A stretch of 64,000 bases of DNA from an uncultured Clostridia bacterium (GCA_945863885.1 CAMAZY010000001.1:1-64000), one strand, 5' to 3'. Positions 26,703-35,632 are shown, numbered from the stretch's first letter. Notes: generated by a model not told the origin, from the letters alone. Translations and numbers: made by a program.

Positions 26703-27632
26703 ATGTCTAAACCTTTGGTTGTTATAATTTCCGGCCCGACCGCAAGCGGTAAAACGGGACTGTCTATTGAGATTGCGAAGAGGTTTAACGGAGAAATTGT
26801 TTCCGCTGATTCGATGCAGATCTATAAATCAATGGATATTGCAACGGCGAAACCGACAAAAGACGAAACCGCCGAAATCCGACATCATCTGGTTGATTTC
26901 GTCGAAGCCAACGAGAATTTCAGCGTAGCGAAATATAAGCAGCTTGCTCTTTCGGCTATAGACGACATTCTTTCGAGAGGAAAGCTTCCGATCGTTTGCG
27001 GCGGAACCGGGCTGTATATTGATACACTAATGAACAATACGGTTTTTCTTGACTATGAAGACAGCGGAATCAGAGAACGACTTGAAAAAAGAAAAGAGTC
27101 CGACGGAATAGAGAGTCTTTACGAGGAGTTAAAGAAAGTCGATCCCGATACAGCGTCTAGACTACATCTAAACGATTCAAAGCGTATCATCAGAGCCTTG
27201 GAGGTTTATTATTTGACGGGAAAAACGATATCGGAGCAAAACAGTCTTTCGCACAAGGAAGAAAGCCCGTACGATTTTTTGCTTTTTGTGCTCAGCGCAC
27301 ATAACAGAGAAATTTTATATAAGAGAATCAATGACAGAGTCGATAAAATGCTTGATATGGGGCTTGTCGAAGAAGCCGGATCGTTTTTTGCTTCCGATAT
27401 ATCGAAAACCGCAAAGCAGGCAATCGGCTATAAAGAACTAAAGCCGTATCTCGACGGGGAGATCAGTCTTGAGACGGCGGTTGAAAAGCTGAAGATGGAA
27501 ACGAGACGATACGCCAAACGACAGCTGACATGGTTCAGAAATAAGAAAAACGTGAATTGGCTGTATATCGACGACGAAAAATCCGTTTCCGATGAATGCG
27601 CACAGATTATTTCACAAAATTTAGGAGCTTGA
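26703..27632 (+). CDS. miaA: tRNA dimethylallyltransferase MiaA
   Basis: MiaA transfers a dimethylallyl group from DMAPP to A37 of tRNAs reading codons starting with U, giving i6A, the substrate of MiaB. The 309-residue protein has the P-loop GPTASGKT at 11-18 and the SADSMQIYKSMDIATAKP segment that binds tRNA and substrate. CGGTGLYIDTLM and QLTWFRNK near the C-terminus are also present. It follows mutL by 15 bp. Its stop codon is 1 bp before the start of the HlyD-like gene, which suggests coupling. The isoprenoid donor would come from the DXP pathway (dxs and ispA are also in the window). Confidence 0.95.
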   Translation: MSKPLVVIISGPTASGKTGLSIEIAKRFNGEIVSADSMQIYKSMDIATAKPTKDETAEIRHHLVDFVEANENFSVAKYKQLALSAIDDILSRGKLPIVCGGTGLYIDTLMNNTVFLDYEDSGIRERLEKRKESDGIESLYEELKKVDPDTASRLHLNDSKRIIRALEVYYLTGKTISEQNSLSHKEESPYDFLLFVLSAHNREILYKRINDRVDKMLDMGLVEEAGSFFASDISKTAKQAIGYKELKPYLDGEISLETAVEKLKMETRRYAKRQLTWFRNKKNVNWLYIDDEKSVSDECAQIISQNLGA

Positions 27633-27633
27633 T

Positions 27634-28917
27634 ATGGAAAAGAATCAATCAAAATCCAACCGGATCATGATCATCATTCTTTCTGTTCTCAGTCTGCTTG
27701 TTGTGTCATATGTTATTCAGGCGGCTTATTTTAAGCGTACCGGAGCCATCATTACGCAAAGTGCCGCCTATGTAACCGAAAGCGACAGCACGCCTGTTAC
27801 AGGAATTGCATTAAGAGATGAAGTAAGAGTTGAGAATTCAGTCAACACATCAATACTGCTTCAAAAATCCGACGGCATTTATCAGCCGGCTGTTGAAGAC
27901 GGTGAAAACGTTGCAAAAGGGGACTGTATCGCCTATAAGTTTTCGACCGAAGAACAGGCACAGGCATACCGCCAAAGCCTGGAAATTGATTCGAAAATCA
28001 AATATCTGAGCCTGTTTCAAAAAATGGGTAATACAAAAAATACGGACATTTCCGCTTTGAATTCAGACATAACACTTTCTATCAGCAAATATCTTGATGC
28101 TGTTGAAAATAACGATTTCACAAATTGCGAAGAATTGCTGGCCAATATCAACTATTCTTTAATTTCTCGGCAAGCGGCCACAGGTGAAATCAGTGATTTT
28201 TCAAAGGAAATAACAGCGTACACAGACGAATTACAGGTTCTTTCCGGTCAGATTGGCGACAAAACCGGTATCAACGCTCCGTTTGCCGGATATTTTGTCA
28301 GTACCGTTGATGGATTTGAGGAAAGCTATGATTATAAAAAACTCCGGACAAACGGGATTACGGTAAAGCAGGTAGAGAGTCTTATCAATAAGGAACCGAC
28401 CGAAACAAAAAATGCATTCGGAAAAATTGTAGGCCAGCATATATGGTATTTTGCCTTCAAACTTCCCGTTTCACAGGCATCGAACATTTCAACGGGAAGT
28501 ACCATATACGTCAGTTTTCCTGAAAGAGGCATTGAAAAGCTGGAAATGTCAGTTTCGGGTTTGAATAAAACAGGTGATACGCTTGCGGTCACTTTAAAAT
28601 GCAAAAGCGTTGACAAAGATATTCTGAAGCTTCGAAAGGAAAACGCTGTTATCTCTCTCGGAAATTACAGCGGATATAAAATCAGCAACGAAGCGCTTAC
28701 AGACGACGGAAAAGGAAATCTCGGTGTTTATGTTTATTCCGGTCAGATCGCTGTATTTAAACCGATTGACGTTGTATACAGAACGGACAGTTATGTTCTT
28801 GCAAACTCAGCGATCGATGAAGATGACAGTAACGCAGACAAGAATAAGATCTTAAAACAATATGACAGAATCATTTTGAAAGGAAGGAATCTTTATGATG
28901 GAAAGGTTCTCGGTTGA
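27634..28917 (+). CDS. HlyD-like membrane-anchored protein, function unknown
   Basis: A 427-residue protein with a single N-terminal transmembrane helix (about residues 10-30) and an extracytoplasmic part resembling HlyD/membrane-fusion proteins. A lipoyl/barrel-sandwich half (YQPAVEDGENVAKGDCIAY, near 85-105) is followed by a helical stretch with few heptads, then a second barrel half and beta domains. No transporter gene is nearby, so a classical efflux role is not supported. From memory, similar proteins occur at this spot, between miaA or other core genes and yggS-sepF-divIVA, in several Clostridia. An envelope or division-related role is therefore plausible but inferred. It starts at ATG with TTAGGAGC upstream, and its end overlaps yggS by 23 bp. 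Confidence 0.65.
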   Translation: MEKNQSKSNRIMIIILSVLSLLVVSYVIQAAYFKRTGAIITQSAAYVTESDSTPVTGIALRDEVRVENSVNTSILLQKSDGIYQPAVEDGENVAKGDCIAYKFSTEEQAQAYRQSLEIDSKIKYLSLFQKMGNTKNTDISALNSDITLSISKYLDAVENNDFTNCEELLANINYSLISRQAATGEISDFSKEITAYTDELQVLSGQIGDKTGINAPFAGYFVSTVDGFEESYDYKKLRTNGITVKQVESLINKEPTETKNAFGKIVGQHIWYFAFKLPVSQASNISTGSTIYVSFPERGIEKLEMSVSGLNKTGDTLAVTLKCKSVDKDILKLRKENAVISLGNYSGYKISNEALTDDGKGNLGVYVYSGQIAVFKPIDVVYRTDSYVLANSAIDEDDSNADKNKILKQYDRIILKGRNLYDGKVLG

Positions 28918-29620
28918 GGAGGGCTTCGAAAACATCGAGCATAACCTCAGCGTAATACGGGAAAACATTGCGCAAGCGGCGAAAAAAAGCGGAAGAGCCG
29001 CCGAAGATATCAAGCTGATGGCGGTTACCAAAACCGTTGAGCCGATTTTTATCAACCATGCGATTGACTGCGGAATCGATCTGATTGGTGAAAACAAGGT
29101 TCAAGAATTTCTTTCAAAGGAAGAATTTTTAAATTTGGAACCCTGTAAGGTACATCTTATCGGACATCTGCAAACCAACAAAGTCAAACAGATTGTCGGA
29201 AAGGTTGATATGATTCAATCGGTTGACAGCATCAAGCTTGCCCGCGAAATTTCAAAACAAAGCGAAAAGCTCGGAATCACGACCGACTGTCTCATTGAGG
29301 TCAACATCGGTGAAGAAGAGTCAAAAACAGGAATTGCTTATGACGAAGTAATGAGACTGATTGAAGAAATTATTTCTTTACCGTCAATAAAAATTCATGG
29401 ATTGATGTCAATTCCGCCGATTTGCGAAAATGTTTCGGATTTATGCAAATATTTTGATAAAATGAACCGTTTGTTTATTGACATCAAGGCTAAAAATATA
29501 GATAATATAAATATGTCTGTCCTTTCGATGGGAATGTCAGGCGACTATCAAGAAGCAGTTGCCTGCGGAGCAAATCTTGTAAGGATCGGATCGTCAATTT
29601 TCGGACCGAGAATGTATTAA
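28895..29620 (+). CDS. yggS: YggS/PLPBP family pyridoxal 5'-phosphate homeostasis protein
   Basis: A PLP-binding protein of the YggS/PROSC family that helps balance cellular vitamin B6; it has an alanine-racemase-like TIM barrel but no catalytic domain partner. The 241-residue protein carries the PLP lysine at K46 in LMAVTKTV. GENKVQEF, HLIGHLQTNK and the C-terminal SMGMSGDY and VRIGSSIFG are also present. The start ATG 28895 lies inside the 3' end of the HlyD-like gene and has GGAAGGA upstream; a second ATG follows immediately. In Bacillus the homologue YlmE sits just before sepF (ylmF), as here. Confidence 0.94.
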   Translation: MMERFSVEEGFENIEHNLSVIRENIAQAAKKSGRAAEDIKLMAVTKTVEPIFINHAIDCGIDLIGENKVQEFLSKEEFLNLEPCKVHLIGHLQTNKVKQIVGKVDMIQSVDSIKLAREISKQSEKLGITTDCLIEVNIGEEESKTGIAYDEVMRLIEEIISLPSIKIHGLMSIPPICENVSDLCKYFDKMNRLFIDIKAKNIDNINMSVLSMGMSGDYQEAVACGANLVRIGSSIFGPRMY

Positions 29621-29635
29621 ACGGAGGATAATGAA

Positions 29636-30274
29636 ATGAAATCAAAAATATTCGGAGAACTGAAAGATAAAATACTCAGAGCAACCGACGTCGACGATGA
29701 TGATGACGCATTTGACATCGACGAAGACGATGAGGAATACGAAGATGATTACGAAGACACCGAGGAGGACACCGGTGCCGATGACTATTCATCAGACTAT
29801 AAAAACAATGATTACAGCTATAAATACGACAGCAGCGATTATGCAAAAGACGACTCAGCGTCATACAATTACGGCTCTTTTTCACAGCCGCAGAATTCAT
29901 TTTCCCAATCGAAAAAGTCTTCGTATGACTCAGGAAAATTTACAAAGAAAAAGGGTACCAACATTTATCAGATGAACAACAATATCCCGCAGTCGATAAA
30001 AGTAAGCAGAGTCGTATATTTTTATCTTGAGGATCGTGAGGACGCAAGAAATATTGCCGACTGTATGGTTGCGCAAGACGCAGTTGTTCTTCTTGATATG
30101 TCCAGACTTGATAAAGAGGATTCGATGTGCGTATTGCATTTTCTTGACGGTGTTAAATATATCTATAAATCAAAGATGGAAACAATTGCATCGAACGTAT
30201 ATTTAATTGTACCGAATTCAATCGAGCTTGCCGGTGATTTTTATGATCAGGTAAGCCCCGGAACATTTTATTAA
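29636..30274 (+). CDS. sepF: Cell division protein SepF with long acidic linker
   Basis: SepF binds FtsZ and the membrane and organises the Z-ring. The C-terminal 85 residues are the SepF domain, with VVYFYLEDREDARNIADCM, VVLLDMSRLDKED and VLHFLDGVKYI. The N-terminus should form the amphipathic membrane helix (KSKIFGELKDKIL). The two are joined by an unusually long linker of about 90 residues: first almost only Asp, Glu and Tyr, then rich in Ser, Tyr, Asp and Asn. The total of 212 residues is well above the roughly 150 usual in Bacillus. It lies between yggS and divIVA. The ylmG and ylmH genes found between sepF and divIVA in Bacillus are absent. Confidence 0.9.
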   Translation: MKSKIFGELKDKILRATDVDDDDDAFDIDEDDEEYEDDYEDTEEDTGADDYSSDYKNNDYSYKYDSSDYAKDDSASYNYGSFSQPQNSFSQSKKSSYDSGKFTKKKGTNIYQMNNNIPQSIKVSRVVYFYLEDREDARNIADCMVAQDAVVLLDMSRLDKEDSMCVLHFLDGVKYIYKSKMETIASNVYLIVPNSIELAGDFYDQVSPGTFY

Positions 30275-30303
30275 CTCAACATAAAAGCAGGGGGACGTGA
30301 ATC

Positions 30304-31425
30304 ATGATAGTACCGAATCAATTGAAAAACACTTCTTTTCCGCTTGCCGGACGAGGCGCTTATCGGGCTCAGGATGTTGATGAATTTCAAAAGAGGGTCT
30401 ATGCCGCTTACAGCGAGCTTTATTCCGAAAACTCGGTATTAAAGAAAAAGTTTGCCTCTCTTTCGGCACTGGTCGAAGAATACAACGAAGGCAAGAATTC
30501 AATTGCGAACGCAATCATTAAGTCTCAGGCACTTTCGGATAAAATGCTTGAGGACGCCAAGAAGCAAGCGGCCGATCTTCTCGCCGAAGCGAAGCAAAAA
30601 GCGCAGGAGCTTATTTCCGAGTCAAAGCTTAAGGCCGACGAATATGTAAGTGAAAAAACGTCTACGGCTGATGCCTATTTGTCACGGGCGGAAACTGAGC
30701 TTGAACGGGTAAAAAAGCAGGCTGAGTCTGCGGCGGCCGATTACACGAAGAAAGTGAACGAAAAAGCCGAACAAATCATTGCCAATGCAAATGAACAGGC
30801 AAGTAAAATCGTAGCTTCCGCCTATGCCGATGCAAAAAAGGCAAGCGAAAAATGTGATCAAATCATAAGTGAAGCAAAAACGGAACTGAATACAATAAAG
30901 GCTGAGATTGCCGCTTTCAAAAAGCAGACCGAAAAAATGATTTCCGTCATTGTTCCGGCGTTGGATAAAATAGAAATTCCTGATGATATCGACCTTGATT
31001 CGTCTATCGCCGTAACGGAGCCTGAAGGTATTTCTGAAAACAAAGAACTGATTGAACCGTTCGTATTTAACGATGCTGAACCGGAGGAAGACAGCACGGA
31101 AGAAGAACCCGATTCTGTCATGCCGGCCGAAGAGGTCATCGAGGTTAAAGATGAAGATGCCGAACCGGAAGAATTTGAAGACGTATCCTCTGTCTCCGAC
31201 AAATTAAACTCTTATTTTTCATCATTTTTTGAGGATATCCATTCTTCTTCCGAACACGAAGAAGCAACCGATGACGACGAGTCTGATAAAAATGATACGT
31301 TCGACGACGAAGATGATGCGACAGTAAATATGCCGTCGGGAAACAAAGGGTACAACGGAAACAATACGTCTTTTAAGCCGTCATCCGGCTTTGTTGTGAC
31401 AGATTTTGATGATGAAGAGGACTAA
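30304..31425 (+). CDS. divIVA: DivIVA domain protein
   Basis: DivIVA proteins bind negatively curved membrane at division sites and poles and recruit division or polar proteins. The first 60 residues carry the DivIVA N-terminal membrane-binding domain (FPLAGRGAYRAQDVDEFQ). Residues from about 60 to 220 form a long coiled coil rich in Ala, Lys and Glu with heptad repeats. The final 150 residues are strongly acidic and Ser-rich and look disordered. At 373 residues it is about twice the size of Bacillus DivIVA (164). It has a GGGGGACG ribosome binding site, sits 29 bp after sepF, and lspA follows after 6 bp. Confidence 0.88.
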   Translation: MIVPNQLKNTSFPLAGRGAYRAQDVDEFQKRVYAAYSELYSENSVLKKKFASLSALVEEYNEGKNSIANAIIKSQALSDKMLEDAKKQAADLLAEAKQKAQELISESKLKADEYVSEKTSTADAYLSRAETELERVKKQAESAAADYTKKVNEKAEQIIANANEQASKIVASAYADAKKASEKCDQIISEAKTELNTIKAEIAAFKKQTEKMISVIVPALDKIEIPDDIDLDSSIAVTEPEGISENKELIEPFVFNDAEPEEDSTEEEPDSVMPAEEVIEVKDEDAEPEEFEDVSSVSDKLNSYFSSFFEDIHSSSEHEEATDDDESDKNDTFDDEDDATVNMPSGNKGYNGNNTSFKPSSGFVVTDFDDEED

Positions 31426-31431
31426 TTCCCG

Positions 31432-31917
31432 ATGATAAATATTATTACGGCCGCTGTTATCGCAGCTTTGGTCGGTATTGATCAGCTGACAAAATATTTT
31501 GTTGTTGCTGATTTGAAGCCGATAGGTGAAAAAATGCTGATTCCCGGTGTTTTGCGGTTCAACTATGTTGAAAATACCGGTGCTATGATGGGCTTGCTTG
31601 GCGGCAAAACGACCTTGATGATCGTTGCGGCGTTAATAGCACTCGTTGTATTGTTTGCGCTGATTATTACGAAGAAGATTCGTTTCGGGTTCGTGTATTG
31701 CTGCATCATTGCGATTGTATCCGGCGGAATCGGAAACATCATTGACAGAGTCGTAAGAGGCTACGTTGTCGATTTTATTGAATTTCTGTTTGTTGATTTC
31801 TATGTCTTTAATTTTGCCGATTGTCTGATAACGGCCGGAGCATTCTTAATCATCGGATACGAAATATACGACATCATCAAAGACCGTAAAAAGAAAAAGG
31901 TTGAGCAAAATGCCTGA
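31432..31917 (+). CDS. lspA: Lipoprotein signal peptidase (signal peptidase II)
   Basis: LspA is the membrane aspartic protease that removes signal peptides from prolipoproteins. The 161-residue protein has four transmembrane helices. The catalytic aspartates are D114 (in GYVVDF) and D130 (in FNFAD), and the GGIGNIIDR and NYVENTGAMMG motifs are intact. Its stop codon overlaps rluD by 8 bp, an lspA-rluD pairing common in Firmicutes. It follows divIVA by 6 bp, so the envelope/division cluster and rluD are cotranscribed. No lipoprotein substrate is encoded nearby. Confidence 0.95.
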   Translation: MINIITAAVIAALVGIDQLTKYFVVADLKPIGEKMLIPGVLRFNYVENTGAMMGLLGGKTTLMIVAALIALVVLFALIITKKIRFGFVYCCIIAIVSGGIGNIIDRVVRGYVVDFIEFLFVDFYVFNFADCLITAGAFLIIGYEIYDIIKDRKKKKVEQNA

Positions 31918-32833
31918 TGCATATATTTATACTGTTTCGTCTTCTCAGGCCGGCGAACGCATTGACAAGGTCATTTGTACGCTGAACGGGGACATGACAC
32001 GATCCGGTGTTCAAAAACTTATCGAAAAAAGTGCGGTATCCGTCAACGGTGCTCCTGTATCAAAAAACTACAAGGTAAAAGCCGATGATAAGATCAGCCT
32101 TGTTGTCCCCAAGGCGGAGAATCTTGACGTTCGTGCCGAAAACATTCCGCTTGATATACGGTATGAGGACAGCGACCTTTTGGTCGTCAATAAGCCGAAA
32201 GGTATGGTTGTGCATCCTGCCGCCGGAAACTACGAGGGAACATTGGTCAATGCGCTTTTGTATCACTGTCAAGACAGCTTGTCCGGTATTAACGGCGTGA
32301 TAAGACCCGGAATTGTCCATCGTATCGATAAAGATACAAGCGGACTTCTGATTGTTGCGAAAAACGATTTTGCTCATATTTCGCTGGCTGAACAGATAAA
32401 AGCCCACTCCTTTACAAGAGAATATCAGACGGTGGTCTACGGCGGTTTTTCCGCTGAAGACGGTACGGTTGATGCACCGATAGGACGGCACAGCGTTGAC
32501 CGAAAAAAAATGACGGTTACCGAGAAAAACTCTAAATATGCCGTGACGCATTATCATGTCATACGCCGTTACAACGGGTTTACGCATTTGGGGGTTCGCC
32601 TTGAAACCGGACGAACGCATCAGATCAGAGTACACATGGCATATATCGGTCACCCTGTTGCCGGCGATCCCGTTTACGGGCCGAAAAAGGTGATAACAAG
32701 CCTGAACGGACAATGCCTACACGCCGGACTTCTCGGATTTAAGCATCCGAGAAGCGGAAAATATATAGAAATTGAAAGTGAGTTACCGTCTTACTTTACG
32801 GATTTCTTAAGGAGCCTGAAGCCCTATGAATAA
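31910..32833 (+). CDS. rluD: RluD-family 23S rRNA/tRNA pseudouridine synthase
   Basis: A pseudouridine synthase of the RluA/RluD family with an N-terminal S4 domain (about residues 10-70) and a catalytic domain. The catalytic aspartate is D140 in HRIDKDTSG. LETGRTHQIRVHM and AGDPVYGP complete the signature. The start ATG 31910 is chosen because AAAAGG lies 9 bp upstream; TTG 31901 would overlap lspA further with no ribosome binding site. The protein has 307 residues. The homologue in Bacillus is YlyB, also next to lspA. The exact uridines modified cannot be told from sequence; RluD-type 23S rRNA sites are only the default assumption. Confidence 0.92.
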   Translation: MPDAYIYTVSSSQAGERIDKVICTLNGDMTRSGVQKLIEKSAVSVNGAPVSKNYKVKADDKISLVVPKAENLDVRAENIPLDIRYEDSDLLVVNKPKGMVVHPAAGNYEGTLVNALLYHCQDSLSGINGVIRPGIVHRIDKDTSGLLIVAKNDFAHISLAEQIKAHSFTREYQTVVYGGFSAEDGTVDAPIGRHSVDRKKMTVTEKNSKYAVTHYHVIRRYNGFTHLGVRLETGRTHQIRVHMAYIGHPVAGDPVYGPKKVITSLNGQCLHAGLLGFKHPRSGKYIEIESELPSYFTDFLRSLKPYE

Positions 32834-33665
32834 AGAAAAACTATCCTTATCCGATTGGCTTATTGCCTCGGATATCGACGGCACACTGAACAATAAAGCC
32901 AGAAAACTACCAAAAAGAAATTATGATGCTATTCAAAAATTCGTGCATGAGTATTCCGGCAATTTTATTCTTTCTTCCGGTCGTTCTATTGAAGCGATGC
33001 GAAAGCATGTTGAAAAACTGAATCTGACGAACGGCTATGCCGTGTTTATTAACGGCGCCGGCATATACAACTACACGAAAGAAGAAATCGTCTGGCTCAG
33101 TCCGATAAACGAAAGAATTACCGGCATAATAAAAAGTACGGCTAAAAAGTTCTCTTCGGTAAAGCTGCAGATTGTGACGCCCGAAGCCGTTCATCTTGTT
33201 AAGCCGGATATCCCGGCATATATTCTTGCCGTCTCCAGTCTGCTCAAAAGAATCACCTATAAGTCCGTCGATGAAATCCCCGAGGGACAGTGGTGCAAGG
33301 CAATTTTCACGGGTCTTCCGCCGATTGTTGACAAGGTGGAAAAATATGTCACCGAAGTAAACGGTGATTCAACGAATCTGATGAGAACTTCGCCGTTCAG
33401 CTTTGAAATCGTCAACGAAAACACAAACAAAGGCGTCGCCGTACTAAAGGTAGCCGAAATATTAGGTGTTGATAAATCCAAAACTGCCGCAATCGGTGAT
33501 TATTTCAACGATTATCAGATGCTCAAAAGCGTTGCGGTTCCCGCTTGCTGCGGTCAGGCTCCCCAAGGCATGAAAGACATTGCGAAGCTTGTCACTTGCC
33601 ACTGCAACAAGGGGGCTGTTGCGGATTTGATTGAATACATTATTGAAAACCATGACAACTTATAA
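32826..33665 (+). CDS. Cof-type HAD-superfamily phosphatase
   Basis: A 279-residue haloacid dehalogenase-like hydrolase of the Cof (type IIB) group, usually sugar-phosphate or FMN/PLP phosphatases. The catalytic aspartates are D16 and D18 in ASDIDGT. The acidic C-terminal motif is GDYFNDYQML, where most Cof proteins have GDxxND; Asp and Asn-Asp are kept. A cap domain lies between about residues 85 and 190. It overlaps rluD by 8 bp at its start. The first residues before the HAD core are a little longer than usual. Substrate unknown; a transketolase pair follows 12 bp later, but a metabolic link is only conjecture. Confidence 0.85.
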   Translation: MNKEKLSLSDWLIASDIDGTLNNKARKLPKRNYDAIQKFVHEYSGNFILSSGRSIEAMRKHVEKLNLTNGYAVFINGAGIYNYTKEEIVWLSPINERITGIIKSTAKKFSSVKLQIVTPEAVHLVKPDIPAYILAVSSLLKRITYKSVDEIPEGQWCKAIFTGLPPIVDKVEKYVTEVNGDSTNLMRTSPFSFEIVNENTNKGVAVLKVAEILGVDKSKTAAIGDYFNDYQMLKSVAVPACCGQAPQGMKDIAKLVTCHCNKGAVADLIEYIIENHDNL

Positions 33666-33677
33666 AGGAGGAATTAC

Positions 33678-34520
33678 ATGGATACCGTAAAAAAACTTGA
33701 ACTTCAAAAAATCGCCTGCAAGGTTCGTATGGGCGTTATTGAAGGGACGTTTCACGCAAAATCCGGACACCCGGGTGGATCACTTTCGATTGCAGACATT
33801 CTGACATATCTCTATTTTGATGAGATGAAAGTCGATGCAAACAATCCCGCTTGGGAGGACAGAGACCGTTTTGTCCTTTCGAAAGGTCATACGGCACCTG
33901 CACTTTATGCTGTTCTTGCCGAAAAAGGCTTCTTCGAGAAAGACCTTATCAAGACGCTCAGAAAGCCTGATTCGATTCTTCAGGGTCATCCGAGCATGCG
34001 ATACACGCCCGGTGTTGACATGAGCACAGGCTCACTCGGTCAAGGCATTTCCGCCGCAGTCGGTATGGCGTTGGGCGCAAAGCTTCAGAAGAAGGACTTC
34101 AGAGTGTACACCGCTCTCGGTGACGGCGAAATCGAAGAAGGTCAGGTCTGGGAGGCAGCTATGTTTGCCGGCAACAATAAGCTTGACAATCTTGTTGCGG
34201 TCGTTGACTTTAACAAGCTTCAGATTGATGGCTCCCTTGATGAAGTGAACTCTCCGTGCCCGATTGATGAAAAGTTCTTAGCTTTCGGCTGGAATGTCAT
34301 CACAATCGACGGCCATAACTTTGACGAAATCGAAAGCGCCTTTAAAGCCGCCCGTGAATGTAAAGGTAAGCCGACCTGCATTGTTGCTAACACAATAAAA
34401 GGTAAGGGCGTTTCGTTTATGGAAAACGAGTGCGACTGGCACGGTTCTGCTCCGAAGCTTGATCAGTACAATCAGGCGATGGAAGAACTCAATAAGACTT
34501 TAGCGGAATTGGAGGCGTAA
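33678..34520 (+). CDS. Transketolase, N-terminal (TPP-binding) subunit
   Basis: The N-terminal half of a split transketolase (280 residues), which together with the next gene transfers two-carbon units in the non-oxidative pentose phosphate pathway. TPP-binding features are SGHPGGSLS, SLGQGIS and the GDGEIEEGQVWEAA motif followed by NKLQIDG. The start ATG has AAAGGAGG upstream. The partner starts 3 bp after the stop, so both subunits should be made in equal amounts. Two-gene transketolases are common in Clostridia and archaea, so the split is normal and not a frameshift. A specialised pentose or DXS-like role is unlikely because dxs is encoded elsewhere in the window. Confidence 0.93.
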   Translation: MDTVKKLELQKIACKVRMGVIEGTFHAKSGHPGGSLSIADILTYLYFDEMKVDANNPAWEDRDRFVLSKGHTAPALYAVLAEKGFFEKDLIKTLRKPDSILQGHPSMRYTPGVDMSTGSLGQGISAAVGMALGAKLQKKDFRVYTALGDGEIEEGQVWEAAMFAGNNKLDNLVAVVDFNKLQIDGSLDEVNSPCPIDEKFLAFGWNVITIDGHNFDEIESAFKAARECKGKPTCIVANTIKGKGVSFMENECDWHGSAPKLDQYNQAMEELNKTLAELEA

Positions 34521-34523
34521 ACT

Positions 34524-35468
34524 ATGGCAGACGTAATCAAATGTGCAACAAGAGACGCCTATGGTAAGGCTCTTGCCGATTTAGGTGACAAGCGTGACGA
34601 TGTGATCGTTCTCGACGCTGACCTTGCCAAGGCCACTAAAACAGCCGTATTCAAAAAGGCGCACCCCGAAAGATTTATTGACTGCGGTATCGCCGAAAGC
34701 AATATGATGAGCCTTGCTGCCGGACTTTCCACAACAGGCTACACTGTTTTTGCAAGCTCCTTCGCCATGTTCTCGGCAGGCAGAGCATTCGAACAAGTAA
34801 GAAACTCAATCGCTTATCCGAAGCTTAACGTAAAAATCGGTGCTACCCATGCCGGTATTTCCGTCGGAGAAGACGGTGCAAGCCATCAGTGCTGTGAGGA
34901 TATCGCTCTGATGCGTTCAATCCCAAATATGGTAATCATCAATCCGGCGGACGATATTGAAGCGTTTCAGGCGGTTCATGCTGCGGCAGATTTCGACGGT
35001 CCCGTTTATATGCGTTTCGGTCGTCTTGCCGTACCCAGAATCAACAGCGAAGATTACAAATTTGAACTTGGCAAAGGCGTTTTATTAAAGGACGGTAAGG
35101 ACGTTACCATCGTTGCGACCGGTCTTATGGTAAACGAAGCCTTGCTTGCCGCCGATATGCTGAAAGAAGACGGCATTGACGCAAGAGTTATCAATATTCA
35201 CACGATTAAACCGATTGATAAGGATATCCTTGTCAAAGCCGCAAAAGAAACCGGCGCAATTGTTACTGCTGAAGAGCACAGCATCATCGGCGGTCTCGGC
35301 GGCGCAGTTTGTGAAGTCCTTTCTGAAAGCTGTCCTGTTCCGGTTCTTCGTCTGGGTGTTAATGACACCTTCGGCCGTTCGGGTCCGGCTCTTGAGCTTT
35401 TGAAGCTGTACGGACTTGATGCCGAGCACATCGCCGAAAAGGCGAAGGAAGCTGTTAAGCTGAAATAA
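34524..35468 (+). CDS. Transketolase, C-terminal (pyrimidine-binding) subunit
   Basis: The C-terminal half of the split transketolase (314 residues), with the pyrimidine-binding domain (FIDCGIAESNMMSLAAGLS, whose glutamate activates TPP) and the transketolase C domain (GPALELLKLYG near the end). It starts 3 bp after the N-terminal subunit and is followed by an intrinsic terminator. Overall organisation matches other clostridial tktA/tktB-like pairs. No abnormality seen. Confidence 0.93.
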   Translation: MADVIKCATRDAYGKALADLGDKRDDVIVLDADLAKATKTAVFKKAHPERFIDCGIAESNMMSLAAGLSTTGYTVFASSFAMFSAGRAFEQVRNSIAYPKLNVKIGATHAGISVGEDGASHQCCEDIALMRSIPNMVIINPADDIEAFQAVHAAADFDGPVYMRFGRLAVPRINSEDYKFELGKGVLLKDGKDVTIVATGLMVNEALLAADMLKEDGIDARVINIHTIKPIDKDILVKAAKETGAIVTAEEHSIIGGLGGAVCEVLSESCPVPVLRLGVNDTFGRSGPALELLKLYGLDAEHIAEKAKEAVKLK

Positions 35469-35484
35469 GATATGTCTTTTATTC

Positions 35485-35520
35485 GCTCCCGTGGGTTGTT
35501 TCACACGGGAGCATATTTTA
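35485..35520 (+). terminator. Intrinsic terminator after the transketolase pair
   Basis: GCTCCCGTG (35485-35493) pairs perfectly with CACGGGAGC (35504-35512), followed by ATATTTTA, 16 bp after the stop codon. It separates the vegetative transketolase from spoIVA. Confidence 0.8.
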
Positions 35521-35531
35521 TGCTCGTCTGT

Positions 35532-35559
35532 CATAAATGCGCATTTTCCTGCATAATAG
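35532..35559 (+). promoter_or_regulatory. Candidate sigma-E promoter for spoIVA
   Basis: CATAAAT (35532-35538) and CATAATAG (35552-35559), 13 bp apart, resemble the sigma-E pattern of an ATA-type minus-35 and CATACA-type minus-10. They lie between the preceding terminator and spoIVA, leaving a leader of about 65 bases. Match is partial. Confidence 0.5.
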
Positions 35560-35632
35560 TGTACAAAGTAAAATGTATAGACGGGCAGGCAAGCGTCTTA
35601 GTCTGTTCACCTATAAAATACGGAGGATGGCT

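Noticed and set aside
29676-29975. Thr/Met-rich and His/Arg-rich frames across the sepF linker
   Set aside because: They come from repetitive GAT/GAC/GAA codons of the acidic SepF linker read out of frame.
33678-35468. Frameshifted single transketolase gene
   Set aside because: The two halves have separate starts with good ribosome binding sites and clean domain boundaries; split transketolases are normal in Clostridia.
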